Shown piece after piece: positions 59,262-64,000 of a stretch of DNA of 64,000 bases (its first letter is position 1; each line of letters opens with the position of its first letter). The notes beneath the pieces were generated by a model. The model saw nothing but the letters and a program-made list of their open reading frames with translations. It had not been told where the DNA came from and did no database searches. The stretch covers positions 620,001 to 684,000 of the forward strand of contig NC_092323.1 in NCBI RefSeq assembly GCF_036785885.1, read 5' to 3'. A program made the position numbers and the translations under genes. The DNA comes from Coffea arabica. Its lineage: Eukaryota > Streptophyta > Magnoliopsida > Gentianales > Rubiaceae.

Positions 59262-61634
59262 TCAATAATCCAGGCCACGGATTGATGCAGATCTCCAATG
59301 CCTAGCACTCTCAAAACCATTCGTACAATTTTCAAAATCTTCAATGGTTTGATCAATCTCTTCTTGAGTGTTCATTACAAAAGGCCCAAATTGGACTACT
59401 GGTTCACCTAATGGCTCGCCCCCAACTAAAACGAATCTCAGGGGCTTTGAGGACTTGTTCCATGCCTCAAGGCCATCGCCAGAGCCTAGAAGAAGAAGAT
59501 TATGAGCTGTTACTGGAGAAGACCTCGAGTGGCTGAAGGTGCCTTCCCCTTCCAGGACGTATACAAATGCATTCCAGGACGCAGGCACTGGTTGCTGAAG
59601 ATGAGCTCCTGGCTTAAGGGTGAAGTCCAAGAACATGGTTGGGGTCCTTGTGTAGACAGGAGATGTAATTCCCATGGCCTCTCCTGCTATAACTCTGACT
59701 TTGACCCCATCTTTTGCTGCCTCTGCAATGTCCTTGCTCATCATTTCTTGATATCTTGGCTCAACCCTTTTGGCATGAGAAGAGATAATTAATATTTGAT
59801 GCATTTTAAGTTCTTAAAGTCCAATGTCAAAAAGTACGAAGATTATAGATTACTTTCTATATAAGTGCAGCAGAATCACTAGCTTTTACCATATCAGTGA
59901 TCTTCATGTTTTAATATAAAGCACATAAATCACATGGCAATAACATTAATTATAGGCGCACACGCATTGCTGAACAATTATGGCAATGAATCATCATGTT
60001 TGTGGGCAATGAAAGCGTTTACATTCACATTATTCATGAAGTTTCATTATAATTCACTCAAAAACTTCTTCTTTACCCAGCAAAACTCAAAAACCTTCTT
60101 TCTGTTAAGGTTTAAAAGACATTTTTGTGCATCTACAACTTCACTGACCCTTTTTAAAAGCAATAAAACTTACATTTTATTTCTAGAGCAGAGATTAATC
60201 CATAATTGTAAACCTCGTTGAGTTCCCTGAGCTGCTGGCATCTCTGAATGAACTATTCCTCTTCCAGCAGTCATCCACTGTAAATCACCCTCTTTGATGG
60301 TACCTTTATGTCCTTTAAAATCTTCATGCGTCACAGCTCCCTGGTGTCAAAATGCAACAACTTTTTCAATATCGCGAACACCACCTATTTTGAACATACA
60401 TAATGGTTTGTTTTGCTTACTAATGGGTAAAAATGAGCACTGTAGGTGAGCAACATACGTGCATCATGACTTAACCGGAAAAAAAAAAGTGTATCACGAT
60501 GAAACAAATATATTTCTGGCAGGCCGAAAGTTAGCTATTTTGCCCGCACATTAGTGGTTGAAGAAACTGAAAGTCTTCAGTATTTAGTAGTAAAATTGTG
60601 ATTTTTGGTCTCAGTTACGGACAACAAGACTTGAAATTCTATTTGTCTTAGCCAGGCAGGCCGCAGGCCGCAGGTCCTAGATGACATATTTGACAGTAGT
60701 ATTGCCTTGATGATCACCTTGTTTGCAACTTGACATGGAAAGCCGGGTCCTATCCAGCTAGCTTAAGAAAAGGGTTACCTATTGCTTTCATTCAAGTGAC
60801 GCAATGGCTACCAATTCATTAATTTACTTACAATTGCGGCAATTAGAAATTCACTGCTTTCTTTGATCTTAAGGATCAAACAGCGGTCACAATATTCTTC
60901 TTGGCAGTGAAGGAGAAAAAAGTGCTTTAGCGCATCCGTTGCACCTTATTTTGTTTTTCCTTTTGACGACAGAGTAATAGGCAAGATAGCCAAAACTATT
61001 TGGTAATATATCAAAATGGAACTAGCAGGAAATGATACAAGTGATGAAGCTCTACCTGCAACATGTAGGTGACTGTTTCAAACCCTGAGAAAACAGAAGT
61101 GATAAGATCAGAATTCAGAACTAAAATCCAGTGGCAGACTTTGAATTTGCAGTCAGATATTTCAAGAGTCTGATGAAATGCTTTCAAGTGTCTAAATGCA
61201 GACCTCTATGCGGATGATCAGGAAATCCACCTGGAGCAGAGACTGCAATGCGACGAAGAGAAGAAAAATAGGAACAAAAACTTGAGTAATATGATAAAGG
61301 GACTAATGGATTAGCGTTAAAAAACCAATCTTGCACAAAAATGATCTAACTGAGAAAAAAAAAATCCACCTGAGAATTCGTCCAAAGCAAGGAAAGGATC
61401 AAAATACTTCAACTCAAACCTGACCAAAAAAAAAAAAACCCTTTATCAGCCAGACAGCACAAATGATGACAATTAACATGCAGTATGGTTCTTTTACATG
61501 CATAAAACGAGACCATCGAAGGAATACCTTCCAATGCTTCTTCTGACAATAGCGCCAACGCCCTCAGGCTGAGGCCTTGCAAGAAATTTTCTGACAACAG
61601 GGCGAGCTTCTTGAACAGCACTGTTGTAGGACAT
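59262..61634 (-). CDS. PRN: Pirin (bicupin), 6 exons
   Basis: Nuclear iron-binding bicupin. Arabidopsis PRN1 interacts with the G-protein alpha subunit GPA1 in ABA/light signalling, and PRN2 affects lignin composition. Exons 61634-61528, 61419-61370, 61242-61204, 61084-61056, 60340-60174 and 59766-59262 encode 298 residues, full family length. Cupin 1 carries PDHPHRGFETVTYML and HSEMP, whose His/Glu residues bind the metal (H-H-H-E set visible). GDLQWMTAGRGIVHSEMP and GLQLWINL are pirin hallmarks. Cupin 2 covers RVIAGEAMGITSPVYTRTPT to GGEPLGEPVVQFGPFVMNTQ. The ATG is chosen as the first in the MSYNSAVQEARPVVRKFLAR exon. The last exon starts at the acceptor before VEPRYQEMMSKDIAEA; the ATG at 59804 lies in the intron and is not a start. 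Which PRN paralog this is cannot be decided. Confidence 0.95.
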
Positions 61635-61649
61635 TGTTCTTTTTGCTTT

Positions 61650-64000
61650 TTAAACTCCTTTCTTTTGCCTGTTGAGTTAGCAAGTTTTTTCGAGAGATGG
61701 AACGGAAGAATTCGAAAATGGAATGGAAGAAAAATCGGAGGTTCGTGAGGGGTATAAATAGGGAGGGAACAGAGACAGAAAAGAGGGGGGGAAGTTCGTT
61801 AGTCCGAATGTATTTGGAGGGTCAAAGGGGGCAAAGGTGGCGGCCCACATATGAACTTGCTTGAGATCCAGGGACTCTTTTTTTTTCTTTCTCTCTCTCT
61901 TTTCACTAGTCCTAGTGAATTTCATTTTTGTCCATGTGATGTCAGCATAGCGTTATGATTATGTGGTAATGGATCTTGTGAACTACGGTGGTTGCCTCTG
62001 GGCCCGGTTTCCGCTTGATGGATGGATAAATGGAGATGGACCATGTTTGCTAGCCAGGGCCCAAGGCGGCATTTTCTTCCCACCTTATGTAATTTCCTTT
62101 TAATTTTATGACGTAATTTTTACAAATTCCTTTTATTGTCTCTCATTCTGCTTCTATATTTTTTTCTTTTGTGAACACAATACAAAGCAATTTGTTTTTA
62201 GATGTGTGTTAATAAGGGCTTGTCGTGATAATTAACACTAGTACTACAGGCACACCCATGCGTGTGCAATTTAAAAATAAATTAGTTTTTATGAAATTTT
62301 CTTTAACGAATTGATAGTTATCTTGGTAATTAAGGGTTAATGATAGTTATCTTGGTAATTAAGGATTAATGGATAAAGTTAATATCAAGTTAATTAAGGA
62401 TTAATGGATAAAATTAACACAAAATTAACACAAAATTAACTCCATAGATGCTTTATTATCGTATAGATATCACCAACAATTATAAATAACACACACACAC
62501 ACACATTACCTAAGGGAAACTCACAGTCCAACCCAAAAGGCATGCTAACTTTCAGGCTACACTGAATACCTTAAGTAGTACTTCCTCCGTCTCGTTTTGT
62601 TAGTCTTGATTTTTTTTTTTCACACAGATTAAGAAAGTGTAATTAATTTGGTTGGAAACATAAATTTAAATTAATAATTTCCTAAAATACCCTTATGCTA
62701 ATCACGAAGAGTGCCAATTAATATCAGTTACAGCTAATGGGTTAGTATTGGAAAAGCTCAATGTATTCAATGTAGTGGGTTAGTATTTAATAACAATGTA
62801 TTAATAACAAGACATTTAATAAGGGTATTTTAGATAATTTGAAAGATTACTACATTTCTTAATGGGAGAGTGGACTACAATTTGGAACAGATAAAAAAGA
62901 AAAACACGACTATCAAAGTGGGACGGAGGGAGTAGTACATGTTATGTTATCGTATAGATATCAGTGGTCCGAATTTTCATCCGTCATCTTTCTTCGGTAA
63001 ATGTTACCAGAATCTAGGGCCAAAGTTTACCATTTTCTGTAGAGAAAGGAAAGGAAAGGAAAGGAAGTTGTGAGAGATTTAGTCACTTTAAGGTGTTGGC
63101 GATGCTTAATTAGGAACATAATTGTTTTCATATTGATTTGACCCCTTCCTTAGTGGCCATGCATATGAATAGTAAACGAAAAACATTTGATGAGGGACTG
63201 AAAATGCTACGAAGGATTTGATTTATGGGCGAAAAATCTGTTCTACAGTTGGTAGCGAAGGGCTGATGGAGTGAATGACAGACAGGAGAAAGAAATAGAG
63301 ACAAGCAACCGTTGCTCGGTTCCTCTTCTTCTTGAATCAATTAGAGAAGGCAACGAGCGAACAGCGCAAGGGAAAACTTGTGGGGCCAAACCAACCAACG
63401 ATTAGGGTTCTCTATCCGTCTATCGTGTCGTATTGTGGACCATGCAACGCGAGAAATGATGTAGTGACAACGTAGGACTTAGAGGTTGAGCGGCTTGCGA
63501 AGAATGACGTAGTTAGTACAAAAGCATGACGAGTTCAATGCATTTACATAGACAGGCGAACCATATTTGACATTTGATAGATCAAGTCAAATGCACTGCA
63601 AACTGCAAAGCAAACCTTCATTTTTCTTTGTTTCTAAAAAAAAAAAAATTATTTTTTCTTTTTCTCTTCTATATTCTAACCACATTTTATATGTATTCAT
63701 TCTCTATTTTTAATTAATTTTGCTTTTTCAACGCATGCATGGTGTGCAGTTCTATTTTACAAGCAATGATGACAGCTAAGTGATCGCTCTTATTTGAAGT
63801 TTGAATTAATTTCCAACTCGTACAGAGACTGATTCAAAATACTGCCCTTACTACAAAGATATGTGGTGTAATGTTCATCAAAGTCTTTGGAAGATTAGAT
63901 TATACTGAAGAATTGGTAGCAGTAGTTGTAGGAGGATCGGGCGAGACATTTTCCAGAGTAGCCCAAAAAAAATGTTGGGAGAGGAATTCGTCGGAAAGTT
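61650..64000. other. Intergenic; pirin promoter and a Stowaway MITE
   Basis: A TATTTATA/TATAAATA box-like sequence lies near 61752-61760, about 120 bp from the pirin ATG. 62311-62430 has several imperfect tandem copies of ttaattaaggattaatgga. The Stowaway copy at 62581 follows. No gene recognised to the right end. Confidence 0.45.
62581..62932. mobile_element. Stowaway MITE, 352 bp, sister of 34433-34761
   Basis: The termini CTTCCTCCGTCTCGTTTTGT and, reverse-complemented, CTCCCTCCGTCCCACTTTGA are inverted repeats flanked by TA. Internal stretches (cacacag(a/t)ttaagaaa, aaatttaaatta, cctaaaatac) are shared with the copy at 34433. It has no coding capacity. Confidence 0.9.

Noticed and set aside
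59767-59804. Pirin start at the ATG 59804 (MHQILIISSHAK...)
   Set aside because: Lies in intron 5; upstream exons with clear pirin similarity join at the acceptor just before VEPRYQEM.

Overview
The window is nuclear DNA from a flowering plant. The evidence is many short exons with GT/AG introns, AT-rich intergenic DNA, plant-only gene families (GDPDL, beta-1,2-xylosyltransferase, DIR1-like lipid transfer protein) and plant transposon families (MULEs, Stowaway MITEs, a hAT-like element). Protein similarity fits a eudicot, probably an asterid. The small terminal-inverted-repeat elements resemble ones I associate with Rubiaceae such as Coffea, but that is a weak inference. There is no CRISPR array, bacterial operon, rRNA or recognisable tRNA.

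Layout. 1-600 holds the 5' end of a leftward gene whose coding part is off the window. 2541-8148 (-) is a 14-exon fimbrin (actin bundler). 8.7-11.2 kb is intergenic. 11196-16762 is an apparently complete Mutator-like element (MULE) with 127-bp identical terminal repeats. It carries a spliced MURA-type transposase (+) and, convergent to it, a second spliced gene (-) for a small GRF zinc-finger protein with one membrane segment. 17568-19111 is a non-autonomous MULE-like element with foreign-looking internal DNA. Beside it lie a small MITE and a decayed U6 snRNA copy (about 19295-19395). 20131-23290 (+) is a DEK-C plus double-SWIB protein. 24583-24912 (+) is a DIR1-like lipid-transfer protein. 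25394-29286 (-) is a 14-exon Na+/H+ antiporter of the vacuolar NHX3/NHX4 type with ABRE-like sites upstream. 29.5-37 kb is repeat-rich intergenic DNA. 37186-43111 (+) is a GPI-anchored GDPD-like protein (SHV3 family). 44575-45568 is another non-autonomous MULE-like element. 46113-46301 (-) is a 62-residue membrane protein. 47565-52055 (-) is an MO25-like scaffold protein. 52554-52948 is a hAT-like element with an 8-bp target duplication. 54307-57549 (-) is the N-glycan beta-1,2-xylosyltransferase. 59262-61634 (-) is pirin. The right end is intergenic with a second Stowaway MITE.

The host genes are unrelated housekeeping or stress genes (cytoskeleton, chromatin, ion transport, cell wall, polarity kinase scaffold, glycosylation, cupin), each with its own promoter, and they do not form a pathway. 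The linked system of interest is the MULE. Its two convergent genes inside perfect terminal repeats copy the mudrA/mudrB layout of maize MuDR, but the second gene is a GRF zinc-finger/transmembrane protein rather than MURB.

Exon coordinates were worked out by hand from splice sites and family similarity. All seven multi-exon host gene models and the MULE accessory gene sum to whole codons, but individual boundaries could be off by a base or two.
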